Translations under genes and position numbers: made by a program
Notes under the pieces: model-generated
Database searches by the model: none
What the model was told of the DNA's origin: nothing
Seen by the model: only the letters and a program-made list of their open reading frames with translations
From: Phytoactinopolyspora mesophila
Lineage (GTDB): Bacteria; Actinomycetota; Actinomycetes; Jiangellales; Jiangellaceae
Direction: 5' to 3'
Length of the DNA stretch: 64,000 nt
Assembly: GCF_010122465.1 (NCBI RefSeq)
Contig: NZ_WLZY01000010.1
Coordinates: 124,001-188,000 of the forward strand
In this document: piece by piece, positions 50,188-58,886 of the stretch
Layout: every line of letters begins with the position of its first letter
Numbering within the stretch: the stretch's first letter is position 1

Positions 50188-50786
50188 TGGCTCACACCGC
50201 CGTCGGTGGGGACTGCGGGAGCATCGTCCTCAATCAGTTCCAGCAAGCTTGTGTCCGGCATCGCCGTGTCCCAGTCGCGTTCGCGGTCCGCGACCGCGGC
50301 AGCTTCCGCTTTGGCCATGCGGCTTTGCCGCCGCGCTTCAGCCGCACTCAACGGAGCGGGCTCTATCGCGATGCCGAGTTCTTCGGCAGAGTTGGCAGCG
50401 GTCAGCAGTCTCGGCGTGACCGGTGCCGCGTTGGACATGATCCGCGCCCACTCGCATTCGGACAAGACGACCTCAACCCCACAGTGCAGGAATCGCCCGG
50501 ACTTGGACCGGCGCTTGTCGAGGAGTCTCTGCCACACTCGCAGTTGCAGACCTCGCCGTGACCGCCCTAGGAAGGCACCGAAAGCCGCCGCCTCGACTAC
50601 GGGTACCGCAAGCACCGCAAGCTGTCCGAACAGCGGCCAAAAGATCCCGGTGACAGCCATCGACGGCGGCAATGCGAGCAAGAAGATCCAGAAATGACGT
50701 TGCGGCAAGTCGATACCTGACACCACGACGCGGCGCTGCTCATTTGCACGCATCAGCGTAGTGAGCGTGTACACCGAGACACTCAT
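50181..50786 (-). CDS. Small membrane protein (VirB3/TcpE-like)
   Basis: 201 aa with two adjacent transmembrane helices near the N-terminus (FWIFLLALPPSMAVTGIFWP and GQLAVLAVPVVEAAAFGAFL), then a basic cytoplasmic domain. Such short two-helix proteins (VirB3, TcpE, PrgI) accompany VirB4 ATPases. The assignment is by topology and neighbours only. Confidence 0.6.
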   Translation of the reverse strand: MSVSVYTLTTLMRANEQRRVVVSGIDLPQRHFWIFLLALPPSMAVTGIFWPLFGQLAVLAVPVVEAAAFGAFLGRSRRGLQLRVWQRLLDKRRSKSGRFLHCGVEVVLSECEWARIMSNAAPVTPRLLTAANSAEELGIAIEPAPLSAAEARRQSRMAKAEAAAVADRERDWDTAMPDTSLLELIEDDAPAVPTDGGVSQW

Positions 50787-50804
50787 GACGTCTCGCCGGC
50801 AAGC

Positions 50805-51134
50805 TCAGGCGGTGAAAGTGTCGATCAAGCCGAAGAAGCCGTTCGTCAGCCAGTCGACTAGCCCCAGCACGAGGGGCAACAGCATGTTAGGGGCGGCGAG
50901 CACACATCCGATCGCCAGCATGACCATTAGCCCACCTCCAGCCCCAGCCGCTTGCGGGCCGCTGCGCCGTCGGCCCCACAGCCACTTGATGACCGCGAAC
51001 GCGACTATGCACACCCCGATCGCCGTAAGGGCCGTAACGAGTTCGTCACCGCCCATGCCGGCCTTTAGTGGAACCCAGACCTTTTCCCAGCCATCCTTCA
51101 GATCGATCCTGCTGTCGTCGCTAGCAAGAATCAT
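50805..51134 (-). CDS. Two-helix membrane protein (VirB2-like pilin candidate)
   Basis: 109 aa from ATG 51134, which has a GAGGAG site. Helices are LVTALTAIGVCIVAFAVIKW and GGGLMVMLAIGCVLAAPNML, joined by a short basic loop (GRRRSGPQAAG), typical of VirB2/TrbC-like pilins. A longer frame to 51203 adds a basic N-terminus without a ribosome site. Confidence 0.6.
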   Translation of the reverse strand: MILASDDSRIDLKDGWEKVWVPLKAGMGGDELVTALTAIGVCIVAFAVIKWLWGRRRSGPQAAGAGGGLMVMLAIGCVLAAPNMLLPLVLGLVDWLTNGFFGLIDTFTA

Positions 51135-51268
51135 CGCAATCTCCTCGACCTTCCCCTTCGCGCGTCTGTGGGTCGTTCGCTCCGAACCATGCGAAGGACT
51201 CACCCGCGACAGCAGTGGACCTTTGCTGTCGTCTGGGTCGGCAGCGTGACCGAATCCGGTCAGATGCC

Positions 51269-52333
51269 TCAGCGTCGCCTCGGGCCGGGCGGTTCGGCGC
51301 GGAGATCCATCGCACGAACCACGTCGGCGTCATGAGCTTCGATCCGAGCAAGCTCGCCGATGTGTTCCAAAGGCACGGTCGCCTTTCCCCGGGCCACGGC
51401 CATAGCTGAACGAGCACGTTCGACGCCGATCCGGTCGCTTGAGTGTGTTGAGTTGTAGACGGCGCAAATTTGTTCGAGATCGGTCAACCCGTGCTCGCGA
51501 GCCACCGCACGTATGCGGGGGCCGACATGCGGATCCCCGATCCGCCGGCGGATCAGCTGCTCAGCGTCACGGCGAAGCGATGCGGCGATGTAGCGCAGCG
51601 GGTCGACCCGGACCAACGTTCCGGGTCGCGCGATTCGATCAACGATCCGCTCCAGTGGTGACGGAGACAAATCTGAGCCGAAAGCCATTTCAGTGGCAAT
51701 GACCTCCAGCTCGCCTGGAGCACACACCATGCGCACCTCGGCGCCGGGACCGGCGACTTCGGCCGCCACGGCTGCATGTGCCCTGGCGACCGAGCGCTCT
51801 ACATGGCGGTCGAGCGACAGGAGGATCTCCCACCTTGCCGTATCGCCGTCCTCAACCAGGCGCTCGAGGTCGGCGCTGACGTCCCTTGTGCTCGAGCTCA
51901 GAACCTCGCGGGGTACCTCATCAGCATCGGTGCACGTGCCTGCCAGCTCTCCTGCCTCGGTGACACGAATTCGCGCCTCGCCATAACGCCGGTGCCCGAG
52001 GCCCACGGCGGAAAACGATCTGATGATCCGTTCTCCGGCTCTCAGGATGACCAGCTCCGCACCGTCCCAGTCGAGCCGCACCGGCAGGAGCAGGCGTCCA
52101 CCGTCACTGGCGCGACCTTTTCGTCCGACATCGATTCCCGGAACAGCCCACCACCAGACCGGAAGCGCCACAACCGCCGTCTCGCCCGGCGCAGAATCCG
52201 TACCGGACCGCAATGCCCTGGCCGCCTGTGCCCACACCACACGCTGGAGCCGTGAACACAACGCCTCAAGCCAACCATGACGATCACCGTCATGGGACCA
52301 CCGACTAAACCCTTGTTCGTCGTTGTCAGCCAC
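51269..52333 (-). CDS. Hypothetical protein of conjugation locus, 354 aa
   Basis: Unrecognised soluble protein with an alpha-beta middle (VALPVWWWAVPGIDV, LLLPVRLDWDGAELVILRAG) and a helical C-terminus (QICAVYNSTHSSDRIGVERA). No catalytic motif is evident. It overlaps the MinD-like ATPase gene upstream by 8 bases, indicating a common operon. Confidence 0.6.
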   Translation of the reverse strand: MADNDEQGFSRWSHDGDRHGWLEALCSRLQRVVWAQAARALRSGTDSAPGETAVVALPVWWWAVPGIDVGRKGRASDGGRLLLPVRLDWDGAELVILRAGERIIRSFSAVGLGHRRYGEARIRVTEAGELAGTCTDADEVPREVLSSSTRDVSADLERLVEDGDTARWEILLSLDRHVERSVARAHAAVAAEVAGPGAEVRMVCAPGELEVIATEMAFGSDLSPSPLERIVDRIARPGTLVRVDPLRYIAASLRRDAEQLIRRRIGDPHVGPRIRAVAREHGLTDLEQICAVYNSTHSSDRIGVERARSAMAVARGKATVPLEHIGELARIEAHDADVVRAMDLRAEPPGPRRR

Positions 52334-53759
52334 GGCCGAACCACCGCCTCATGAATCCACCGCGGTCTACCCCGCGTTCGTGCCGGTCAGGATTGACGCT
52401 GTCCAGGTTGGTCACCCGGTACAAGATCCCGTCGAGAACGGGCGCCAGCAATTCGTGATCATGCGGGATCCGCCCGGAGTCGAAGGCGCCGTGCAACTCC
52501 TCACTGTGTGGCACGATCCCGATGAACGTGCCCAGCCGCCGAGCGTCAAGATTCTGACGCAACGCGTCAACGATTCGCGCCGAGCGTGACAGCGCACGAG
52601 ATGCGAAGTACATCATCCGGCCGGGATCGGCGCCTCGGGCTACCAACTGCTCCGCACGGACCAGAAGGTTCCGGGCGCCGGATGCGGAGGTGTCCGTCAC
52701 CCCGGCTCCCCAGCCGCCCGAAGCCAGCACCGGCAACATCACTCCGTCGATCAGGCCCGAAGTATCCGACGCCTCGATGATCTGCGTGTCGACCACCACC
52801 AGGTCAGCGTGCTGACGTGCGTGGTGGATCACGTCGAGGTAGGTTCGCGAGGTGACGATCCCGGGTTCAGCCTGGTCGTCTCGAGGCGCGGCCACCAGGC
52901 CGAATCCGACCGGCGGGAGCGATGGATCGCGGGCCGCGTTCAGTCGCCGTGGTCCGATGACCGCGCTGCGGGGATCACCGGTATGCGCCGCGTCGAAGAT
53001 CGACGGAACCCGGCGAACCACATGGACATAGCGCCGAAGATCCCCTTGTCCTCGGTTCATATCCACGCCGACAACCCGTGCCATTCCTGCTACCGTCGCG
53101 GCGCGTTGACAGAGCGCGGTGGTCGACGACGATTTCGTGACACCACCCGAACCAGCAAAGAGAAACAACACGGGGGCAAGATCCTCGTGTCGCCGACTAT
53201 GCCCGACTCTGCCCGGACGGTTCAGGGGGGCGCCTGCCCCGCGCGAACCCTGGCCCGCGAACGTCGTCAGCGCGGCGGCAACCGACTGTCCCTGTCCTCC
53301 CGGGGGTTCGGTGACCTCAACGCCACGGGAAAAGGCTGGGACGGCCCAGACTCCGTGAGCAGGGCGTTCCGGCTCACCGTCGATGCCGATCCGCCGCTTT
53401 CCTGCTTCGTCGCCACGCTCGGGCGCCCCGAAGACGCTCATGATGTCGTCGATGCTCGCCGGCAACGTCACCACCCGGGTTCCGGGCAGGTCGGTCTCCG
53501 CCAAGCCGTCGAGCTCAGCGGGAGCATCAACGATGAGCACGTGTTTTCCCTTTGCCACTTGTAGCCCCAGCCACGTCCTGGTCCGCGCGTCCGGGGCCGA
53601 CGAAATGACCACGTACGGCCGACCCGACGTTTCGGCTTCGCGGCCGGCCTCGGACACCGCCTCGGGTTCGGCCTCGGTGCATAGGAGGTCGTACCCGGCA
53701 TCCGCCACCGGCCCGAGCATGCCCGGATGGCCCACGATTGCAATCAACGGTCTGTCCAT
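52326..53759 (-). CDS. MinD/CpaE-like ATPase of conjugation locus
   Basis: 477-aa protein. The N-terminal 110 residues are a receiver-like Rossmann domain (PLIAIVGHPGMLGPVADAGY, VLIVDAPAELDG), followed by a variable linker and a MinD/ParA domain whose Walker A is the unusual FLFAGSGGVTKSSSTTALCQ. It has DMNRGQGDLRRYV as the switch region and DLVVVDTQIIEASDT as Walker B. ATG 53759 is chosen; a frame reading through to 54680 lies antisense to the TcpC-like gene. It resembles CpaE layout more than the short CpaE at 29748. Confidence 0.75.
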   Translation of the reverse strand: MDRPLIAIVGHPGMLGPVADAGYDLLCTEAEPEAVSEAGREAETSGRPYVVISSAPDARTRTWLGLQVAKGKHVLIVDAPAELDGLAETDLPGTRVVTLPASIDDIMSVFGAPERGDEAGKRRIGIDGEPERPAHGVWAVPAFSRGVEVTEPPGGQGQSVAAALTTFAGQGSRGAGAPLNRPGRVGHSRRHEDLAPVLFLFAGSGGVTKSSSTTALCQRAATVAGMARVVGVDMNRGQGDLRRYVHVVRRVPSIFDAAHTGDPRSAVIGPRRLNAARDPSLPPVGFGLVAAPRDDQAEPGIVTSRTYLDVIHHARQHADLVVVDTQIIEASDTSGLIDGVMLPVLASGGWGAGVTDTSASGARNLLVRAEQLVARGADPGRMMYFASRALSRSARIVDALRQNLDARRLGTFIGIVPHSEELHGAFDSGRIPHDHELLAPVLDGILYRVTNLDSVNPDRHERGVDRGGFMRRWFGRG

Positions 53760-53859
53760 GTGTTGCTTCTGTGCCACGAGGCGCCCGACTTCGCATGGTG
53801 CCTGGCATGCACACCGCAGACACCCCCTTGGCACAGCGCTCCGGAGGAGGCGAGCACCG

Positions 53860-54954
53860 GTGACTCGCAGAGAGCCGAAGAATGATCCGTTCGACACGCT
53901 GACCGCGTGGGAAAGCGCCGACTCCGTACCCAGGGCTGGGTTACCCGATGCGCGCATCCTGCGCCGTCGCCAGCGCCTGTTCCGGATTGTCGTCTGGACG
54001 TGTATCTTCGGCTTCCCCCTAGCGGCTTTAGGCTTGATGGCCGCGGCGTCGTCTCCATCCACCTCGGACGGCAACGAGCAGCCGGGACCGACCCACATGG
54101 TGTCCGATGGCGTCCCAGTCGCCACAGCCGCCGTTGACGCCTGGCTTCGCTCCGACGACACGCCCTTGCCCGGTGGACGTATCGTGGCCTGGCTCGGTTC
54201 GGAGACTGTTGCACCGCCAGAGACCGACGAGGACGGGGAAAGCGTCGACGTTCCGGCATTCGCGGTCGAAGTGTCCAGCTTTCTTGTCACGGTTCCCCTG
54301 GTCGACGCCGAAGAGATGAACGTCGTGGCCGCCGTGCCCGTCGCGGTCGACCCACGGGGAGGCGCGGTCGCCATGAGCCTGCCGTCCATAGTCCCGGACC
54401 TTCCCCCAGCCTCCGACGGATGGGACTCCGGTGGACCGTGGCCCGGGCACGGCATCGGGACGATTCGCCCCTCCGACGCAATGGTCGCGGCGGTCGAGGG
54501 CTGGGCGCGCGCATTCACGTCGGGCGATCCTTCTTCGCTGAGGATGGCTGTCGGAGATCCGGATCCGACTCGCGTGTACGTTCCAATGCTTGGTGTCGAG
54601 TCAGTAGAAGCGAACGTTGTCCATGGCATCGGGCTTTCCCGCGAAGATGACGAAGTCCTGGCCCAAGTCGAGTTGATCATCGATTGGGCTGGGATGTCCC
54701 CACCGGATTCTCACTCATCGCGTCCTCCCACCACTGTCGTCGACGTATTGATCGAGCGCGCGTCAACTGCTTCGCCGGTCGTCGTCGCCTGGGGGCCTGC
54801 CGGTAGCGGACCGACACTGACCCGCTACGGCAACGGCGCAGACGCCGAAGTGCGGGACATCCCATCTGGTGAAGTCCTGCTTCGCGGCCGAGCCGATCAA
54901 GAGGAGAACGCAGGCGGCGACGAGACCGAGACACCCGGAGACGACGATGACTGA
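53860..54954 (+). CDS. TcpC-like conjugation protein
   Basis: 364 aa with one transmembrane helix (LFRIVVWTCIFGFPLAALGL, about 36-55) and an extracytoplasmic region holding two NTF2-like halves (AFAVEVSSFLVTVPLVDAEE; MVAAVEGWARAFTSGDPSSL), the TcpC/VirB8-like arrangement. The GTG at 53860 has GGAGGAGG 9 bases upstream. Divergent from the MinD-like gene across 100 bases; overlaps the VirB4-like gene. Confidence 0.78.
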   Translation: MTRREPKNDPFDTLTAWESADSVPRAGLPDARILRRRQRLFRIVVWTCIFGFPLAALGLMAAASSPSTSDGNEQPGPTHMVSDGVPVATAAVDAWLRSDDTPLPGGRIVAWLGSETVAPPETDEDGESVDVPAFAVEVSSFLVTVPLVDAEEMNVVAAVPVAVDPRGGAVAMSLPSIVPDLPPASDGWDSGGPWPGHGIGTIRPSDAMVAAVEGWARAFTSGDPSSLRMAVGDPDPTRVYVPMLGVESVEANVVHGIGLSREDDEVLAQVELIIDWAGMSPPDSHSSRPPTTVVDVLIERASTASPVVVAWGPAGSGPTLTRYGNGADAEVRDIPSGEVLLRGRADQEENAGGDETETPGDDDD

Positions 54955-57508
54955 GCGCGACCGGCGCGAACCACTATGGCCCACCTATGTGCGCACCTCG
55001 CTGCCGGGCGGACGACTGGCCGGGGTCGATTCCAGCATGTGGTTATACCGCCGGGTGCCCACCGCCCCCGTTTCCGACGCCAGGACACCAGCGGACGCCC
55101 TGCAAGCCTCTACTCCGCTCTTCTCCGCGCTCGAAGAACTCGCCGCGATGCCGTCGATCCGGGTACCGCGCCGAGGTATGGCGCGAGCATCGTACCGGCA
55201 TGTACATCTCCTCGCGGTCAACGTGCCGCGCTTGTATGTCCCTCCGCGTGAGCACCCTTTGGCGGGATACTTGGCTTCCAACCATTCGAAAACCGAGATC
55301 GACCAACGCACGTTGCTGCTGGGAGTCAGGTTGATCGCCAATGTCGGCGGCACCGGCGGTATTCGCGCGGCCGTGGACTCGGTCGTCGAAACTCTGGTTT
55401 CCGGCGGTACGCCGATCAGCGACTTCGACCGGGACTACCATTCGGTCTCAGCTGCGCTTGCCCGTTGTGGGCTGAGCGAACCGCCAGCCGGCGACCGCAA
55501 GCTGGCCGAGTCTTGGTTCAACCACGGCCGCAACCCCGACTGCTTCACGCTTCCGCACCTGGACCATCTGCATGTATTCGCATCGTCGGAGGGTGCTCGC
55601 CTGGCCGAAGAGTTCGGCCGCCATGACTGCGGCGCCTGGCCGCCCATCCCCCGCCATCACACGCTCGCGTTCGGTGCTGTGCACGAGTTCGATCTCCCGC
55701 ATGTCGATGCCCGTGACTCCCGGGCCTGGTGGGCTGCCGCTCTGCTGGATTCCGGTGCCGTGGCTGTCTCCGTCCGCGGTTTGGTGGAACCAGCCAAAGT
55801 GACCCGCAACGAACTGCGTCGGCGTCGCCGCCAGTACATCGCCGACGTCACCGAACGGAGCTCGCAGGGAAAGATGGACCGGGCGGAGCAGGATGAAATG
55901 CTGGACGAACTCACCCGTGCCGAAGACATCTACGCAGGCGGCGGGACGCCTACCCTTACCGACGCCTCAGTGCTCGTCGCGTTCTCCGGGCGCGACGCCT
56001 CAGGCTCGTTCGACCTCACCGGCGCTGGGCCCACGTCCTTGAGCTTGCTCAACATGGAGAATCGGCACGCCGCCGCGCTGGCCGAGACGATGCTCTGCTC
56101 GCGGACACGTGCCAACCCTTATCTGCATGACCTCCCGATTCAGACCATTGCTTGCTCGGGAATCTCATCGTTGTCGACAGTCGGAGACAAGGTCGGAGCG
56201 CTCCTGGGATTCACCGAACGCGACCGTCAGCCGGCCTATCTCGATCAGACCGCGGCAGTGGACGCCGACAGTGTCCCGATCATGGTGGTCGCTGGGCAGT
56301 CGGGGTCCGGCAAAACAATCACCATGCTCAACCTCGCCGATCAGTTCGCTCGCACCCGCAATGCCCACGGCGAGCAGACGCCGGTTATCATCCTCGACCC
56401 CAAGCACGCCTCGTTTCACGACGACGCGATTCGAGCCTCCGGCGGACAGGTCGCCTCCCTCGATGACTTGGCCTCCTCTGACGGGATCTTCGACCCGCTG
56501 CGGTTCTCCGCGACAAAGGAGGTCGGAGTCGAACTGGCCGCGAACATGCTGATGTCAGTCAACCCTTGGGGTTCAGTAAAAGCCGACTATGAGACGCCAC
56601 TACTGCGAGCGCTTTCGTACGGGGCGACCAATGGGGCGGGCTGTGTCGGAGAGGCGCTGACAATCGCATCGTCTGCCGGGCAGGCGGAAGACCAACTGAT
56701 TCAGCCCGTCTTCGACCTCGCCAACGCATCGCCGATGTTCCGCGCGTGCGTCGGCGTCCGTCCTGGCACCGAGGCGTTGCGAGTGGCCGGCGGCATCACG
56801 CTCATCCGGGTGGGGAGTTCACACATCGAATTGCCGGATCCAGGCGCACCCGCCTCAGAGATGAGCGTTGGGCAGCGCGTGGGTCTGGCCATTGTCCGGA
56901 TGATGGTCTTCGGCTCCGCGATGGCGCTGGCCGGCCGCGAAGGCGTCCTGGCGATGGATGAGGCTTGGATGATGCTCTCGGCCGGTCGAAGCGAAGTGGA
57001 GCGTCTCGGGCGGCTCGCCCGGAGCCAAAACTTCCTGCCGATGATGTTCACCCAGCGCATCACCGACGCTTTGGAGGCCAGCCTCGCAGGGTACATCTCA
57101 CGCGGGCTGATTCTGCCCATTCAGGACGAGTCCGAAGCCGTCGCCGCCTGCAAGTTGTTCAATCTCGAGCCTACACCGGCGCGCCTGCGTCGGCTCATGG
57201 CCAAGGCATCGCTGGCGAACTCCGACGACGCGCCGAACTGGGACTCGATGCGGGCGCTTCGTGGATCGTCGGGTGAGATGCTGCGAGGTGCCGTCGGCAT
57301 ATACGTAGATCTCGCCGGCAACGCGGTACCCACGGAGATCACGATCCCACGCTCGTTCCTAACGAAGGCTTCGACAAACCCAGAGGACATTCGCCGCCGC
57401 GAGGAAGCGAAACGCGTCGCCGGGCTGCCCGAAAGCAATGGTCCCGACATCGGCGCCGCCAAGCGCGACCCCGGCAACGAACCTCGTGAAGCTTGGATGA
57501 CGTGGTGA
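54947..57508 (+). CDS. VirB4/TraE-like conjugation ATPase
   Basis: 853-aa AAA ATPase that energises the T4SS. N-terminal VirB4-type domain (about 1-420); Walker A VVAGQSGSGKTITMLNLADQ (about 446-465); Walker B EGVLAMDEAWMMLSAGRSEV (about 665-684); and FLPMMFTQRITDALEASLAG as the sensor region. The ATG at 54947 overlaps the tcpC-like stop. No separate coupling protein (VirD4/TcpA) is seen in the window. Confidence 0.9.
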   Translation: MTERDRREPLWPTYVRTSLPGGRLAGVDSSMWLYRRVPTAPVSDARTPADALQASTPLFSALEELAAMPSIRVPRRGMARASYRHVHLLAVNVPRLYVPPREHPLAGYLASNHSKTEIDQRTLLLGVRLIANVGGTGGIRAAVDSVVETLVSGGTPISDFDRDYHSVSAALARCGLSEPPAGDRKLAESWFNHGRNPDCFTLPHLDHLHVFASSEGARLAEEFGRHDCGAWPPIPRHHTLAFGAVHEFDLPHVDARDSRAWWAAALLDSGAVAVSVRGLVEPAKVTRNELRRRRRQYIADVTERSSQGKMDRAEQDEMLDELTRAEDIYAGGGTPTLTDASVLVAFSGRDASGSFDLTGAGPTSLSLLNMENRHAAALAETMLCSRTRANPYLHDLPIQTIACSGISSLSTVGDKVGALLGFTERDRQPAYLDQTAAVDADSVPIMVVAGQSGSGKTITMLNLADQFARTRNAHGEQTPVIILDPKHASFHDDAIRASGGQVASLDDLASSDGIFDPLRFSATKEVGVELAANMLMSVNPWGSVKADYETPLLRALSYGATNGAGCVGEALTIASSAGQAEDQLIQPVFDLANASPMFRACVGVRPGTEALRVAGGITLIRVGSSHIELPDPGAPASEMSVGQRVGLAIVRMMVFGSAMALAGREGVLAMDEAWMMLSAGRSEVERLGRLARSQNFLPMMFTQRITDALEASLAGYISRGLILPIQDESEAVAACKLFNLEPTPARLRRLMAKASLANSDDAPNWDSMRALRGSSGEMLRGAVGIYVDLAGNAVPTEITIPRSFLTKASTNPEDIRRREEAKRVAGLPESNGPDIGAAKRDPGNEPREAWMTW

Positions 57509-57735
57509 ACGGCACGGTGAGTTCAGGCAGCCTCATCAGCGTGCGCCTTCGTATGGCTAATGACATGGACGATTCCGACGACGGCCCTGCGCGCCGAGGA
57601 AGCCGCTTCGGGGAGCGCCGTCAGAGCAACGAAGATCAGATCTCCGACTGGCTCAACGGCAAAGGCGGTGGCTTCATGCTGCTGATGCTGCTCGGCATCG
57701 GCGCGACCCTGATCTGGAACAGCATCTTCCGCTGA
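57505..57735 (+). CDS. Small tail-anchored membrane protein, 76 aa
   Basis: 76 aa with an acidic/basic N-terminus (MANDMDDSDDGPARRGSR) and one C-terminal transmembrane helix (GGFMLLMLLGIGATLIWNSI). The GTG at 57505 overlaps the VirB4 stop (GTGA); an ATG at 57553 would give a 60-aa version. Probably a minor component of the same apparatus. Confidence 0.6.
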   Translation: MNGTVSSGSLISVRLRMANDMDDSDDGPARRGSRFGERRQSNEDQISDWLNGKGGGFMLLMLLGIGATLIWNSIFR

Positions 57736-57752
57736 ACACGGAGGCCTCATCG

Positions 57753-58295
57753 ATGCGTACGACGATCCGTATCGCCGATGGCGGCATACGCGATATTCCG
57801 CGCCATCCTCACGGCCGGCAATGGCTGCTGGCGATGCTGCACGACGACCAGGTCAGCTTCGCTGATTCGACCGCCTCAGCACTCGGAGCTCTGATCGACG
57901 GATACGACACGCTCCCGCCGACTCCAGCCGGGCGCAGCCAGGCCAGACGGGCTCGGTACGGCTACGCGGCGCAGGTCGCGGCCCGAGCGCAGGAACGCAT
58001 CAACGACCAGGCCATCGCGTCACGTGAGCTCGATCCGAGCATGGAGGACGCCGACGTTCTAGTCGCTTTGCTCGGCAATCGCGTTGCTCCACTAGAAGGT
58101 GCGAATGGCGAGACGTCCGTCAACTGGACACATAGGGTGCCGGTCGTCCTGATCGCCACCGACTTCGTCCCGTTCACCAACCACATCCGCCCGACAGGCC
58201 ACGTACTGTTGGTCGACCCGAGCGATGAGATCGCATTGCTGGAATCGTTGAGCGAACTCGGCGTGGTTCATCTGCGTTGCCGGGCACCTGGCTGA
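57753..58295 (+). CDS. Hypothetical protein, 180 aa, end of conjugation operon
   Basis: Soluble protein of unknown family starting MRTTIRIADGGIRDIPRHPH, with MEDADVLVALLGNRVAPLEG and a C-terminal alpha-beta part (VLIATDFVPFTNHIRPTGHV, VLLVDPSDEIALLESL). It is the last plus-strand gene of the locus, 17 bases after the small membrane protein. The character of the DNA changes after its stop. Confidence 0.6.
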   Translation: MRTTIRIADGGIRDIPRHPHGRQWLLAMLHDDQVSFADSTASALGALIDGYDTLPPTPAGRSQARRARYGYAAQVAARAQERINDQAIASRELDPSMEDADVLVALLGNRVAPLEGANGETSVNWTHRVPVVLIATDFVPFTNHIRPTGHVLLVDPSDEIALLESLSELGVVHLRCRAPG

Positions 58296-58375
58296 GGTCG
58301 ACAGGCACCTGGTTCCACCGCCGGGCTGGGAGCTTCAGCGGCCCTCGCGCGCGAACGCCGGACGGATCTCACCCG

Positions 58376-58705
58376 TCAGTGCGGCGGGATGGTGAAGCTC
58401 TTGACCAGGCCGTTCTCGACGACCACGATGGCGTCCGACTCACCATTGAACTTCTGGCTACGCCACTCGAACCGCAGAGTGGTCGTGTCCCCTTGCGTCT
58501 CCGCAGTCAGCACCGTCATCCGCGCGTTCATGCCGATCGCGTCGGACTCTGCCCAGCTCCGAATCCCGTCCGGTCCGTTCAGGACGCGACCCCAGTCGTT
58601 GACGAATCCGTCCGGCGTGAATGCCCCGACGAACGCATCGGTGTCGCCGTCATTGATGGCGTCGACGACGGCGGAAACAGGGGCGGGAATAGAAGACTCA
58701 GACAT
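58376..58705 (-). CDS. SnoaL-like/NTF2-fold protein
   Basis: 109-aa cone-fold protein: SAVVDAINDGDTDAFVGAFT, GFVNDWGRVLNGPDGIRSWA and FNGESDAIVVVENGLVKSFT are typical of SnoaL-like domains that bind small hydrophobic ligands. Reaction unknown. ATG 58705 is the only good start. Confidence 0.8.
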   Translation of the reverse strand: MSESSIPAPVSAVVDAINDGDTDAFVGAFTPDGFVNDWGRVLNGPDGIRSWAESDAIGMNARMTVLTAETQGDTTTLRFEWRSQKFNGESDAIVVVENGLVKSFTIPPH

Positions 58706-58886
58706 GTGCGCTCCTCGTACGCTCGAACCGATCCGGAGGCATCAACAACCGCGGCGACCTTCCGCGACACTTTAGCCCGCAGGCCCACTCGCTGGGCGCA
58801 CAAACGCACATCCGGCGTAGGCGCCCGGTTACCGGGCAGGCCATCATTCCCGCGGTCCCGCTGGGCGGCGTGCGGCGACCGCGCTC

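Noticed and set aside
53383..53859. Upstream extension of the TcpC-like gene
   Set aside because: It runs antisense through the MinD-like gene; GTG 53860 has a strong ribosome site.
53760..54680. 307-codon N-terminal extension of the MinD-like ATPase
   Set aside because: It is antisense to the TcpC-like gene, Ser/Thr/Pro-rich shadow sequence, and the receiver-like domain starts cleanly at ATG 53759.
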